Assembly (NCBI GenBank): GCA_018873245.2 | Contig: JAEMBT020000009.1 | Coordinates: 18,445,337 to 18,509,336 of the forward strand | Length of the DNA: 64,000 nucleotides | DNA from: Archegozetes longisetosus | Taxonomy: Eukaryota; Arthropoda; Arachnida; Sarcoptiformes; Trhypochthoniidae | Direction of reading: 5' to 3' | Part shown: positions 34,359-46,563 of the stretch, one piece after another | How the letters are laid out: the number at the start of each line of letters is the position of its first letter | Position numbering within the stretch: position 1 is the first letter of the stretch | Translations under genes and position numbers: made by a program | The notes under the pieces: generated by a model | What the model was told of the DNA's origin: nothing | The model's database searches: none | What the model saw: the letters and a program-made list of their open reading frames with translations, nothing else

Positions 34359-35586
34359 TCATTGTAATTTATGATATATTTTGACTAAATGCAAATCTGA
34401 TGATTGATACTCAGGATGCAGTTGATGAGAAGGCACTTCTTCCAATACAAGTTTACTATTGTCTGAAATTAACTGTAAAAAAATGCAAAAATATTATTAA
34501 TTAGATTATCAAATAACTTATTCATAATAATCGATCTTGATTCTATAAAACGTGCAAATTCGGTTAATAGGTTTAAACTTTGAAGGTATACAAAATATAA
34601 GATACGACTCAAAATAAAGTTTAAGTATTAGATTAAAAGGAAAAAACTTGAAAAATACTTAGTCATACAACTATTTGATTGATTAAAATACAAAAATACA
34701 ATTGACTAACTCCGAAAAATCGATTGATTAGATGTTGTTTACTCTCTCGTTCTTCATATGACAGCAAAATAATAGCACGTTTAGATGACAACCAAACAAT
34801 CGCTTCATAAAGATGTTCAATACTCTGCCAATAAACAAAATTTAACAATAAAAACCTAATATTAAAAATGAAATTCAATTAAGACTATCTTTGATATGAT
34901 TAGTATTTGATTAACAAAACTTGTGATCAAAGTTAGTAATGATCGAACTAGAAAATCAAAAACTAGTTTAGGCAATAATTTACTTTTTAGTTTTAGTGTT
35001 GTGTCAGCTACGCTTTTCAGAGTAAAACTCAAGCGAAAGTATTAATTGTGTTCATCTCAAACAAATTAGTTAAATATTAAGAAACTTTTTAGATTAGAAA
35101 AAAGTTCAATAGTTTATTATATAGAACCTGTTCGTAATAAATACAATCAGAGACTAAAACAAAATTGATTTCATTTAGACTCCAATCAAAAAATTGTTGC
35201 GATTCCTGACCACTAGCTTCAGACCAATCCCATTGTTTTACAATAACTCTATCATTAGTTAATTGTTTATTTTGCTCTACGTTTTTATGCATTAAATCTA
35301 AACAATAGTCCAAATCAGTTATGATGACATGAGAGCCGAGACTCGCACAAAAAATGCCACAAAAACCCGTTCCGGCACCCAATTCCACCACTTTTGCTCT
35401 TTTCAAATTCAATTGACTGCTATTATGATCTAAATATTTGGCTAAAGCAATCGCTGAGTCCCAGACCACGCACCCGACATCGCATACGAACTTTTGCCAA
35501 ACACTTATTACGGCATCTGATGACAGACTATCGACTGATATTTCACGTAAAAAGTATTGTTCGTCTGATTCTGATTTTGTGGACAT
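34359..35586 (-). CDS. VCPKMT: VCP lysine methyltransferase (METTL21D)
   Basis: Cytosolic class I SAM-dependent methyltransferase; the human orthologue trimethylates a lysine of the AAA-ATPase VCP/p97. Exons: 35128-35586, 34711-34824, 34359-34472, all phase 0, giving 228 aa against about 229 in human. Motifs: GCVVWDSAIALAKYL (38-52), SAM-binding motif I VVELGAGTG (66-74), acidic motif II DLD (91-93), the family DCIYYE (147-152, in place of the usual METTL21 DVVY), and SYEERE (175-180) matching the CYEQR region. The C-terminal exon holds LEEVP and HPEYQSSDLHLVKI, typical of VCPKMT. Its start lies 333 bp from the start of the divergent zinc-finger exon at 35919, so the two may share a promoter region. 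Confidence 0.93.
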
Positions 35587-35918
35587 TTTCTAATTACACG
35601 CTTTTATTATTTGTTTATATGTTGAGAGAACACATGTGTTTGTTTATCTGTCAGTAATCGTTATAAAAGGCTTAACTCTTGTTTGACTTTTCGGTTCAAA
35701 ACAGTGCGTTTGTCTTCATTCGGATAACACACACTTTCACACGAAAATAGTATTATCTAACAAGTCATTACGTCATTTATGGTACTTATGTCATTGTATT
35801 CAATATGGCTTTTAATCTGTTATTCATTGAGTTTTTGATAATTTAACTAATGTTTTAATTAAACGAATGTTAATTCATTTAAATTAGTATTTTTCAAATA
35901 TATGTAATTTCTGACAAA
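35587..35918. promoter_or_regulatory. Divergent promoter region
   Basis: 332 bp between the start codons of VCPKMT (-) and the zinc-finger exon copy (+). It must contain both 5' UTRs and probably both core promoters. No TATA box is clear on either side. Confidence 0.45.
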
Positions 35919-36158
35919 ATGGACGCGAATTTACCGCAATTTGTGGAAAAATATAACGAAAGAAATTATGGAAACTTAGTTTCAGACGATTCACCAGTTA
36001 GTTCGACTGAAATATGTCTTAAGAATTGGTTCAAATGCACTAAATTTAACTCGTGTTACGCCACAACACACGACAGAAATGCGTTCGCACTACATCTAAG
36101 GGATAGACATGATAATGAAGAATTATTTTGCATTTATTGTAATCGCATCTCTGATCAG
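35919..36158 (+). CDS. Duplicated zinc-finger first exon (alternative or orphan)
   Basis: 80 codons from ATG, ending at a GTAGTA donor in phase 0. It is clearly paralogous to exon 1 of the zinc-finger gene at 38000: both contain FKCTKFN, then SC(Y/F)AT, an H-x4-H (or H-x3-CH) pair and (F/Y)CIYC. The DNA encoding FKCTKFN is identical over 20 nt. The final CIYC half-finger needs a following exon for its histidines. I see no such exon before 38000. The acceptor at 38457 is phase 0 and starts the missing half (ALINHLIETH), so this could be an alternative first exon of the same gene. A truncated duplicate is the alternative. Confidence 0.6.
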
Positions 36159-37999
36159 GTAGTAGTTCAGTTCATTTAAAGTTAAGCGTTTTATCCATTT
36201 GACAGCTTATCTACAATTAGGTGTCAGTATTATAAGGACTAATATAGTAATAGTGTTGTTAAACTATACATTTGTTCATTATATTAGTTTTTTAATGAGT
36301 AATTCATATGAATATTAGGGACAGTAATCTAAAAGCATGCGCTAAACATTCGGACAAAACTTATCCTGTCTTCTTAACCCTCTGTTATGTTGACATCCTA
36401 AATACTTTGATCCCTCTTAATTTGATTGAAAGTCTGAAAAAGTTGCTTTTTCACTCACATTCAAGTCTATTTTTCATTCGAGTCTAGCTTTCAATTGATG
36501 TCTTTTCGAACACTAATCTATCGTTACTGATGATTGTGTTTGTAAGACATAACAATTAAGTAATTAGAACGATACTTTAAAAAATGTGAGACCTGCTCAG
36601 AGCCTATCTGAATGCTTCAAAATAAAATTGCTATGAGCAGCCAATTCTATTCTTATGTTGACAGAATTGACAGAAAAGTTTGAAAAATGTTTAGAACCTA
36701 ATCTGCAAATAATTACTTTAGTGGTCCAAAATGAGACGAGCTGCAAATAGCCGCACACATCCATATAGTCCTGTACATATTTGATTCGAGTTGAGGTGCC
36801 CCTTTCTGTTGACCCTAAGCATGTGGTTTATGGGCTACCCCTTATTAAAAGTATTCTATATTTGTGTGTAATTTCAATCATTATAATTATGAGTAAATGT
36901 TTGGTCAAATCCACCATTAAGTCACTAGTTAATAATAGCATTTATATTTTTAAGATGCTTTTTCGATTTAGTTAGGATTTTTCAATTTTAGTTCAATTAA
37001 ATGTCTCATTCATTTATTCGACTCGAAAAGTTTTAATCCTTACTGACGTGACAATCACTTCGAATGCCAAAAAGCTTTGAACACCTGAATGCATTGTGAA
37101 GTACGTTATTCATGAACAGTATTATGCATTTCATCACTGATTATCTAAATGATAGGATTCTTAGGTAAATACTTGCTTTGCAGGTCGTTTATACATACCT
37201 GCATGGTTTTAGGTATTAGGAAGATGTCTGACTTGTAAGTGCAATAGTACTGACCTGCACCTATTCCATTCTCCTAACCTAACAAAAAATAAGGTTTAGA
37301 TTTAAATTGAAGCATTTTAAACAATTTGTGTATAATAAGACTTGTGTGTAGAGCGTCATTCCTTATTACTTGAATTGTACACAAAAAACGAACTGCAACG
37401 CTACTAATTACCAAATTCGAGTATTATTGCTATTATCAATTTGAATGTGATTTAGCAATGAGTTATTGTGCATTGATTATAACTAATTATTAAAGTATCT
37501 GCTTATACTGATTTGCGATTGTATTTCATTTATTGAAATTGACATCGATTTAATGCAATTACCAACTAAACCAAACTTTGCAAAAGTGTGAGTTTGACAA
37601 AATATCAAAATTATAGATCTAAAACCATAGTGGCATTTGGCACACGACTTCCAGATATGTTCAAACAAGATAGTGAACACTGACTTAGCCACTTGCTAAA
37701 TGTTCTTCTAGGGGCCTACTTGTTGATCCTACCCTCACTTCACTTGACCCGACCCTAACCTAACACTAACTGTATCTACTCTGACTTGTTAGCTTTGCTT
37801 AGATTAAGTATTTATTTATTAATGACTAGTTTAATGTATCATATTTAAGGCGTAGTTTATGTTATTTACATTAGCATCAATAAGGCTCGAAATAATTATC
37901 AATAGTTTGTTTTGATAAAACATTCGATAAAAATATATTCAATTCAATTCAACTAAATAATGAATAAATGTTTGAATAGTTGTTAATGTAATCAAAATA
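36159..37999. other. Region between the two zinc-finger first exons
   Basis: 1.8 kb of AT-rich DNA without a recognisable exon. It contains several isolated CCTAACCTAA words (about 37276, 37756), too short to be telomere-derived. If the upstream exon is used as an alternative exon, this is intron plus the second promoter. Confidence 0.5.
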
Positions 38000-40900
38000 A
38001 TGTCAGTGAATAGGAATCAACTTTTGCCTCCTTATGTCCAACATTACAGGCAAAGAGATAATGACTCGATGCCAAAATTAGTTAATTTAAATCAAAAACT
38101 GTATTCAATTGAGGAAAGAAAATTACGTGCATTTTTCAAATGCACTAAATTTAATTTAATTAACAATAGAGAATCGTGTTTTGCTACAAAAAAATTGAAA
38201 ATCAAGTTTTTGCAACATTTATTTAAATGTCACCCAAAAGAAAAATTGTATTGTATTTATTGTTTTCCAAATATTAATCAACAGCGGGTAATCAATCATT
38301 AATTGTATTCGTGGTTTCATTTCATTTTTCATTATTTCTATATCATTTTGATTTATTTGTTTTTTGTTTTTATATTATCTGATAGTTATTTAAATTGATA
38401 AGAATAGCACTTTGAATTAATTATAAACAATAATTAGTGTAAACATATAATTACAGATGAAGACCATGTATTCACCCGAAGCTCTTATAAACCATTTGAT
38501 CGAAACTCATAGATATCGTAGATTTCAGTGCAATTTATGTTTGTTTCGAGCAATGAGCGCTGATCACGTAAATATCCACCAGTCACTAATTCATCCGTCA
38601 CTACACAGCGCCAGTCTTATCAACAAACAAATTGATGGAAAAATTTGCAAAATTCTTCATTGTCCCCCAATCGATACCAACAATGATTCAAATTTGCCCA
38701 ATTTGTATGATTATTACGAAAGATATCACAAAAATCGTAAGAACAATGATGAAAAGCATGACAATATGTTTCAATGCCTTTATTGTGAGTTTATGAGAGA
38801 AGACAAACGCGAAGTGATCGATCATTGTGCTCAAGAACATGCCGACTACCCCATTATGTTCTACAATCCTGAACCTGAAATCACGTCAACTCAATCACCG
38901 AGTAGTAAAAGTAGTCCGAAATGGCTCTCAGATATCGGTGTGTTACAAGCATTTACTTAAATACGATTTGTTTCCAAAGCTGACCTAATATTTGTTTATC
39001 GATAATTATCTAGACTCATTTCCTGGTAAACAAGAAACACAAGAGAACAGAGTTTCGTCAACAGGCCTCCACGAACCGATTGAATTAGATTCTGATAGTT
39101 CAGACAACGGCAATGTAGCGAATAATGACGGTAACAATAGTAGCAATAAAAAGACGGATAGCGACAATGACTACGGAAATAGAGTTAGCAAAAAACAGAG
39201 GATTTCTAGGGTTCCAAATAGAGATCTTGCTCATAGTCCATTACTAAGTGAACGATTTACGAGCAATCCATTGCCTAAATGTAGATCAAGTTCCCAAAGC
39301 GCAGCTCTACGTATCAAAAATAAAGCCTATATTTGCGCTGACAAGTTATCTCTCATCAAAATAGAGCAAAGAAATGACAAACGGGGACCAAATTCTATTA
39401 TTAGGAAGAATCTGAAGCCTCGCTCCCGTCCTCTAATTAGTGTTAGCCCGCCTTTGGTTGAGTTTGTGGAAAAAAGCGCTTCGAATTCATCGAAAGTGGA
39501 ATGTGAGAAGAAATTTGTTTGCCTATTGTGTAAAGGAAATCACGGACTGATGAAAGAATCGACTATTATTTCACACTTACATCTGTATCACAATACTTGT
39601 AAAGTAAAGCCACCAAATCGTCCCTTTTGTTGCTGTCATTGTAGACAATTCTGTGGAACAGAAGCAGAAGTTAAATGTCATGCAATATTGTGTGACAAAA
39701 AAACTAACCAAAATTCAAATAATGCTTTCGTTTTTATTGTTCCTAAAGATCAACACCAAACTGCAGATCAATCAAGTGATCAATATGAAGATAGGACTCA
39801 AACTTCTAACTCGAATGGTGGGCAAAAGGCAAACAATTCGGACGAAAGTTTCAGAAATTCATTGAATCAAATGATTGAAACATCGGATGAAGAAATGAAT
39901 CATGAATTTGAAACTGAAAATTCCCACAAAATAAGACAAGAGAAGAATGATGTTAATGCTCGAAGATTGTCAAACAATTCGATTATTGATGAACACAATA
40001 TGTGGACAGATAAAAAGTGCGCCAAACAGTTAAAAACTACAATAGAATTGTCAGTATCTGATGATGACATCGAAACTAAACCAAAGTTTAATTATATTTG
40101 TTTGTTCTGTGACATCACTTCAGCCAATAGTGATTCGGCCATTAGTCATTTGAAAACACATTTTCCAAATATTGAGGATGACTATAAAGTCACTAAACCT
40201 GTTCACAAATGGATCAGAAATTTTGTCCATAAACAAAATTGTTTATTTGAAGAAGCGAATGATAGCGTTAACTTTGATGATTGCAATGATTCGGGTGGTG
40301 ATAATCGCTATCAGTGTCCCATCTGTGTCAAAATCGCTAATTTGAACAATTTGAAGGCAAAACAATTTAAAAACTTTTGGGAACTAAGAGTTCATTATTG
40401 GGAACACAGCTTTTGGTTACCTGTGAAGTGTAACATTTGTAAACCCAATTATGATTTACCCAATTGTGATCACGTAATAGTCCAACATTTGAACAGTAAG
40501 CATCACGATAAACTGGTCAATTCGGACAACCAATTGATCAAAACGTTAATTGGCGATAAAATGAAAAACCAGTGCAGTTATGAACAAAGATCGGCCCTCG
40601 AAAAAAATTTGATCACTCATTCTCCTTATGAAGTACTCGATTCTCACATTGAAAACACTTTGAAAATCATATCTGAAAAACAAGATTCGAAATTACGTCT
40701 CATTCATAATTGTCATAGAAGAGCGCTTCAAATCCAAGTCAAACGTTTGCCTAAAATCAACTTTGATGACCAAAATGTGGTTCGAAAATATTTGAAACAA
40801 GTTAGCAGGCAAAACAATTCATATCAAGTTAGCAAAGGTTTCACATCTAACAAAATACGCGAACAAATTGAATTGGGCTCAAGTTCTGATGAAAGTCAGG

Positions 40901-41675
40901 ATCGGATACCTGTAATAGTTCGTCGCAAAAAACCGAAATCCACTTATCGGAAACTTTTTGATGATGAAAGTGATGAAAAATGCAATAATAATCGTAATGA
41001 AGTTTATAATAATTCAGACGATGACCAAACAAGTGATATCGAAATCCTGAACAATGATCTGAATGATTGCTACACACATACAACTGAAGAGTTGGGCTCA
41101 AAGCTCAATAAACAATTGAATGATAAGGAGTGCACTAAAAAGCCTAAAATTAGTGAAAAGAGTGAAACTCAGAACAAAGTTTCAGAAAATGCTGCGTAAG
41201 TCTTATCAAATGAAATGTTTTGTAGACACCGATTCTATTTTTCAAATAAAATTAATTCTATTTTAAGTTCATCTAAACCAACGCATACTTCCGAAGACTT
41301 AAGTGAAACGCAGAATAAATGTATTAATGAAAATGAAGTGCAAGTAAATGAAGAATCAGAAACAGTTGCTCACAATCAAAGCGTTTCTATAAGTTATTCG
41401 CAAAATGAACCGTAAGTTGTGACCTGTACTCTAACTTATACCTATTATTTAAGTTTTTTCAAACAAATATTATTTTATTAATTAGTTGCACGAGTAGCAT
41501 AGCTTCGTCTTCAGCCTCACCTAAATCTCCAAATGAAAGAAGCGCTTCAACTAAAAAAATGGTTTGTGTTTGTTCTGAATGTAATAAGTATTTGGCCAAT
41601 AAGAATGAAATAAGGGAGCATTACACTGAACAGCACCCCGGATCCACCATTAGATTCACACGAAAAACCATTTGA
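38000..41675 (+). CDS. Large C2H2-type zinc-finger protein
   Basis: Probable nuclear DNA- or RNA-binding protein; no orthologue recognised. Exons: 38000-38287, 38457-38937, 39014-41195, 41268-41411, 41486-41675, all phases joining to 1094 aa. C2H2-like fingers include CIYC...HLIETH (split by intron 1), CNLC...HQSLIH, CLYC...HCAQEH, CLLC...HLHLYH, CLFC...HLKTH, CPIC...HYWEH, CNIC...HLNSKHH and a C-terminal CSEC...HYTEQH. They lack standard TGEKP linkers and sit far apart. Between them are long Asn/Ser/Asp/Glu-rich stretches (ELDSDSSDNGN, LSVSDDDIE, ELGSSSDESQD) that look like acidic or SUMO-interaction-type segments. The predominance of irregular fingers suggests protein or RNA contacts as well as DNA. 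Confidence 0.85.
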
Positions 41676-43185
41676 TCAAATGGTTGTCTTACTGTTCTGC
41701 CGACTGTTTAAAACCTATTATTACACTTGTTTTAGTTAATTAATCGAAAAACCAGATTATATCAAATACTTTCTGAATTGATTGTTCAAAGTATAAGTGA
41801 ACAGTTCATTTCTAAAATGTTTTGTACGTCAATCAATCAAAAATAATTTAATATCCAAGTTTGTGATTTGTGTTTAAACTATTCTTCTAAATAAAAGCTA
41901 ACTTTACCATATGAATGAGTAACTTGCAAATTTTCCTAAACTTTGATAACAAATTAAATTCTAAAAATCCTAGTTTTCAAATGTAGGTCATTCAGAAATG
42001 TAATCAATAGAGTGATTATCTGTTCGTTAGGATATTGAAGCAGAAACAGTAATGGCTTCAGGAAAGAAGATTTCATTTTCATATGAGTGAGAAACAAGCT
42101 TTTGAAGAATTGACTGCAAATCTGATTTTTATTTGCAAGTTTTTCAATTTGTATCAATAAATGTTATTTTGAATAATTTGTTGATTGAAAGCATATGAAA
42201 CTTCATAAGTTACACATGTCATAAGTTGAAAACTTTTAATTTTCATAATTATACTAAACCAACTTTTGAGAAAAAAAATGTTGTTTAAAGTGAGCTTATT
42301 TTTGAAGCACATCTACTGATTTCTGAATAAAGTTACAAAACCATAAGAATAAGTGAACAAATATACTATTATGATTGGTATAAATTAATCTTAAACTCAA
42401 TTATTCGTAATGCTTATATTGGTGGTCGCTTTTGAATTTTAGACCTTCACTTTTTATTTGACTTACTTTTGCATTGAAATTGTAAACTAACACCAGTTTA
42501 TATTATATAATTTGTTGAGATATCTAATATATTAATATAATCGATAATTTGACTCCCTATCATTTTGTGAGTATATGCTCGAGAAGTTGGTGCTCACGAA
42601 TTAAATACCCAATTAGCTCAACAAACAAATAAGGACATTTTTATAGATTAACAAATGACTTTCGATTAATGATCGAACACGAAGTCATATATATTATTTC
42701 ATCCAAAGAATATACAATTTTTCAAATGAAATAGCAGGACGAATCTTTTGCCACATTTATAAAAAAAACGTTTCAAATTTGATATAAATTAACTTTAATG
42801 CATTTTCGCCCTATAAAAACTTGTTAAATCGATGATAAGCTGTTTATTTAAAGAGCTCATATTTCATATTTTTTTTACTATTTTAGAAGTTGGTAACAAG
42901 AGTAGAGACCATTATATGAAATTTGAATCTATAGCAGAAAATGAGAATTCTATTTTTTACTTGATTGTTTTTGAGCATTAGTATAACCATAGGTTAGGTA
43001 CAAGTTTTGAGCTCAATTTTCTATAGACTGAATATACTTCAATACTTGAACATCTAGTCTTTTGAATATAAGATTACTCCCTATCAAATATAAAAGTACT
43101 TTTTAAAAAATAAAATATACTTTTCTGTATAACAATCATTTTTGATTGGGAGCTCTACTGACAAAGAGTGCTTCTCTAAAGAGAA
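41676..43185. other. Intergenic, 3' of zinc-finger gene
   Basis: AT-rich. The zinc-finger poly(A) signal AATAAA is at 41890-41895. No further coding exon is supported. Confidence 0.5.
41890..41895 (+). terminator. Poly(A) signal of zinc-finger gene
   Basis: AATAAA about 215 nt after the stop codon at 41675. Confidence 0.5.
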
Positions 43186-43706
43186 TGAAGAAAGGTTTTC
43201 ATCATATTTTTAAAATATGGTATCAGATATACTAATATAGCTTTTAGAAAAATCATTTAAATCAATTTTTAGTAGAAATTAGAAAATTATAATTTATTTT
43301 TTCATACAAATCCCTATATGAATATGACTAAACACGCCACTTCTCTCTAGTTGATGAACAAACTTCTCGACTATATTTTTCATGTGAAGTATCTAATATG
43401 TAAATACTTTTTGTATATAAATTATATTTTTATTTGTTGCAGTTTAAAGCTACTTGTATATTAGTTTTTGTATTAAAAGTGTTTACATATTAGATATTTT
43501 ATATGAAAAGCACAGTGAAAAGTTTGCCCATTCACTTGTGAGAAGCAGCATTTTTATTCGCACTAATATAGAGATTATGTTAAAGGATAAATCATTTATA
43601 ATTTTCTAATTTCTACTACAAATTGATTCGAATGGTCTTTTATCTAAAGACCATATTGGTATATCCGATATATTATTTAAAAACAATAATGAAAACCTTT
43701 CTGCTT
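43186..43706. repeat. Imperfect inverted duplication, about 250-bp arms
   Basis: The left arm (about 43186-43425) and right arm (about 43455-43706) are diverged reverse complements. The best-conserved core is TAGTAGAAATTAGAAAATTA (left) and its exact complement (right). Each arm ends outward in ATGAAAACCTTTCT on its own strand, so this looks like a head-to-head duplication of an upstream region plus a start codon. Confidence 0.6.
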
Positions 43707-43904
43707 TGTTGTTTGTTATGCACACATTTTAGCTTAATCATAAAATCTAACGCCTGTTTTGGCAACTCATCTGTATTATTAGATATTGCCAAAATCCTAA
43801 TATGGCGAAAAAACGTCCTCAATCATAAAGGTTCTTTAGTATTAGCTGCTTTTCAATCAATTTTAGTTAATCTATTAAGTAATCCAATGTTTCCGTTGAA
43901 ATAA
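43689..43904 (+). CDS. Hypothetical short secreted protein
   Basis: 71 codons from the ATG that ends the right arm of the inverted duplication. The first 22 residues (MKTFLLCCLLCTHFSLIIKS) resemble a signal peptide. The rest, about 50 aa, is hydrophobic with no family resemblance. No TATA box or poly(A) site is clear. The mirror copy on the minus strand is stopped after about 8 codons. It may be a gene fragment or a chance ORF. Confidence 0.3.
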   Translation: MKTFLLCCLLCTHFSLIIKSNACFGNSSVLLDIAKILIWRKNVLNHKGSLVLAAFQSILVNLLSNPMFPLK

Positions 43905-44092
43905 GGTCACAACCATTAAAAAAAAGTTTACACCAGAAAATTAGTGAATTTAAATACTCAGCTTCGAATCTGGATTCCCCAGAATCAGAACATTGACAAA
44001 GTTCTACGTGTACTCAATCTATTGGCAAGTTTAGAGTTTTACTAAAACTTTTGTTGCCACAAACTGAACTGCTTAATATTATGAACTTACAG

Positions 44093-44391
44093 AGCAGCCA
44101 GTGCTTTCAAAATCATTCACCAAAATCTAAGTTTGCCCTTAACTGAGTTGCCAAAATCGGGGACAGACTGTAAAGTTTATACACTTTATAAGACTGATAA
44201 AGATGTGCTTGGAATGTGTATGAATCATGTTCTAACTGTTTACCTGAATAACACGTTTATCCTAAACAGTCGACTAATTAAAGTATATACAGTCAAAGAG
44301 GCAACTCTTGAACACTGGACATTGAGGATCTAACTCAAGTAGCAATCGGGATGTTCGACTCCGGAGTCTTCATTGGCATAACATTACAAAT
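44093..44391 (+). pseudogene. Possible coding remnant, frameshifted
   Basis: After a TTACAG acceptor-like site the frame reads AASAFKIIHQNLSLPLTELP and continues to about 44330. It then continues better in another frame (LDIEDLTQVAIGMFDSGVF) until a stop near 44391. The IGMFDSG segment recalls the VWD region of mesh, but only over a few residues. I can find no start exon that joins in phase. Confidence 0.2.
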
Positions 44392-46563
44392 GTGAAATTC
44401 CTTTATAGAATGGTTAAGTAATTACGTGCACGATTTAACCTAAATAAGAATAACGTTGGATCGCGAAGCGAATCCGTATTCGTAAAAAATCAGATTTATG
44501 GTACCGTAAATATGGACTCATTCTCATTATTATTTCATGATCGATAAAGACTTATAGAATTTCTATGGTTTTGTTTTCAGACAGAGTAAGAATTATTCTT
44601 TAAAGTCGTGTCTCTGACTATTGTATTAGATTCAAACTATAATACATAGGATTGTGTGCCATTTTGCCGAATTACATTTACCCGAATGCAATTTTTCTAG
44701 ATTTATAAACAGGTGAACCTATCTATAAGTTTTGTTCGTATTGAGAAATATAAACTGTGTATTTCGTGAAATGAAATTTTAGTTCTACAACAGTCCTTAC
44801 CTGATATGGTAGAAAAGCTCAACCAATAATTTCGAAGCATTCAAAAAACCAAGTGTTTACAAAGAAATCTTAAAATTTACTCATTATCTAAGTTTATATA
44901 GAGATAAATTAATTTAAAATACTACGAACAATAAAAATAACCTAATTTAAACTTTCAACTTATGGTATTTTGTTGAAATATTGAGTTCTACCGCCACTTA
45001 GCTTGATTTTGTGGCTACGGCACTGTCTGCAATATAGTAGACGTGCTGTAACTCGCTCGCGAAAAGCTAAAAGCCCTGACAACATTTCCTTAAGATCGTA
45101 TTATTTATTCTATGAAACACTCTAAGTATTGCTCTAATGCTTTAGGATTGCATGGCAATAGATCTTTCGTTTTACTTTGTTTCTAATATTTTTAGCCTAA
45201 GTTGTGAGCATAAACGTTAATGAAATTAGGCTTGCTTATAAGAAAAAAGTTTATAGACAGGCACCTGTGTATAAATTTTGCGGAATTACATTTGGTGAAA
45301 CGACATTCGACAAAATGCAACTCAGCTAAGACAAATTGAGCGAAATGCCAAATTACAATTTAATAGAATGCCAGTCATGGAAAAATCATTTGAGCAAAAG
45401 GGCACAAAAAAATCACATTCAAGTGTCATCCGTAGAAGAATTTCACTACACTTAAGGCAAGACTAATACTAATTCCTGATTCAAAGAATTTATTCATTAA
45501 ATATAGTTCAATAATCACAGTATATATAGGCGGATATGAAGTGGACATAAATTGATGACGCACACTTATGTCTCATATGAGTGTATACTCTCTATGACAG
45601 TATTACTTTATTGGACCATTCTAGCCTTAAATACTTAAATCATCATAAATAAACACATTTTATAAACTTTTATAGTAAGTTCAATAATAACCATAAACAT
45701 TATTGAAATAATACATTATTGGACGTTTAGATGTACAGTAAGTTGAATGAAGCGACCAATATCTAAACATTTTCACACTTTCATTGGCTAAAGATCGAAC
45801 ATAAAAACTACCATATATAAAATGACGATTTTTCATTACAATTTACTACAATTTACTACAATTTAATCGTAGAATTCGATATATGTTAACTAAAAGAAAG
45901 TACTTTCAATCAATTTGCGTAATATAGACGCTGATGCATGAGATGCGTAAATGTTGATGCCTTCAGAATACAATTGCCATATAATTTGTGAGTTTAGTGA
46001 ATTAAGTTTTAACAAAATGAATTCATTTCTAACTGATGTAAAATTGGAAGCTTCATAGCTTATCTCACACATCTATTATTTCGATATGAATTTTTATCTT
46101 TTTGACATTGACTCCAATTATGACAAAAAGATGTGAATTACTTGAAAATTTGTTTGAGCTGTAGGTATTAGTTCATTGCAATATGATTCCACTCTTATTG
46201 TCTCATTGAACCATTTTCGTTAACAACGTTTTTTCTCTTTTAGAGTCAAATTATGGAATCTTTATTACGAATAGTTATGCGAAAAATGTCAGTATTTTGT
46301 GAGTAAGAAACAAGTTTATTATTTTCAATTCGGTACTAATGTAAGTTTGAATGAAATACTGATCAAATTATCAAAGCGCAGAAGCTTTCTATCGATCAAC
46401 TGCGTAGAACCATAACCAAATCCTTATATTTATAGGCTAAATCAAAATAAGTTCATAAAGAAGTAGTGAAAAAGTAAGCATCAACAAATATAACAATAGG
46501 TCAAGTTTGAAGTTAGTGTCAATTGCTAGTTATTAAAAGTTGGATAGTTTCCAAGCTTTAAAA
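44392..46563. other. Intergenic, 5' of GPCR gene
   Basis: 2.2 kb. It holds the candidate foldback repeat at 44653-45409 and a 10-bp tandem (ACAATTTACT, three copies) at about 45837-45866. No supported exon. Confidence 0.5.
44653..45409. repeat. Candidate foldback element of degenerate 12-15-bp words
   Basis: The left end reads GTGTGCCATTTTGCCGAATT and the right end, on the opposite strand, TTGTGCCCTTTTGCTCAAAT. Both are followed by degenerate GCCAAATTACATTTGGCGAA-like words. No target duplication is found; the boundaries are approximate. Confidence 0.35.

Noticed and set aside
37266-37770. CCTAACCTAA words (also TTAGGTTAG near 32050) as interstitial telomere repeats
   Set aside because: Only two units each; expected by chance in AT-rich DNA.
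44310-44391. IGMFDSG match to the VWD domain of Mesh
   Set aside because: Only about six residues match and the frame is broken; not enough to claim homology.
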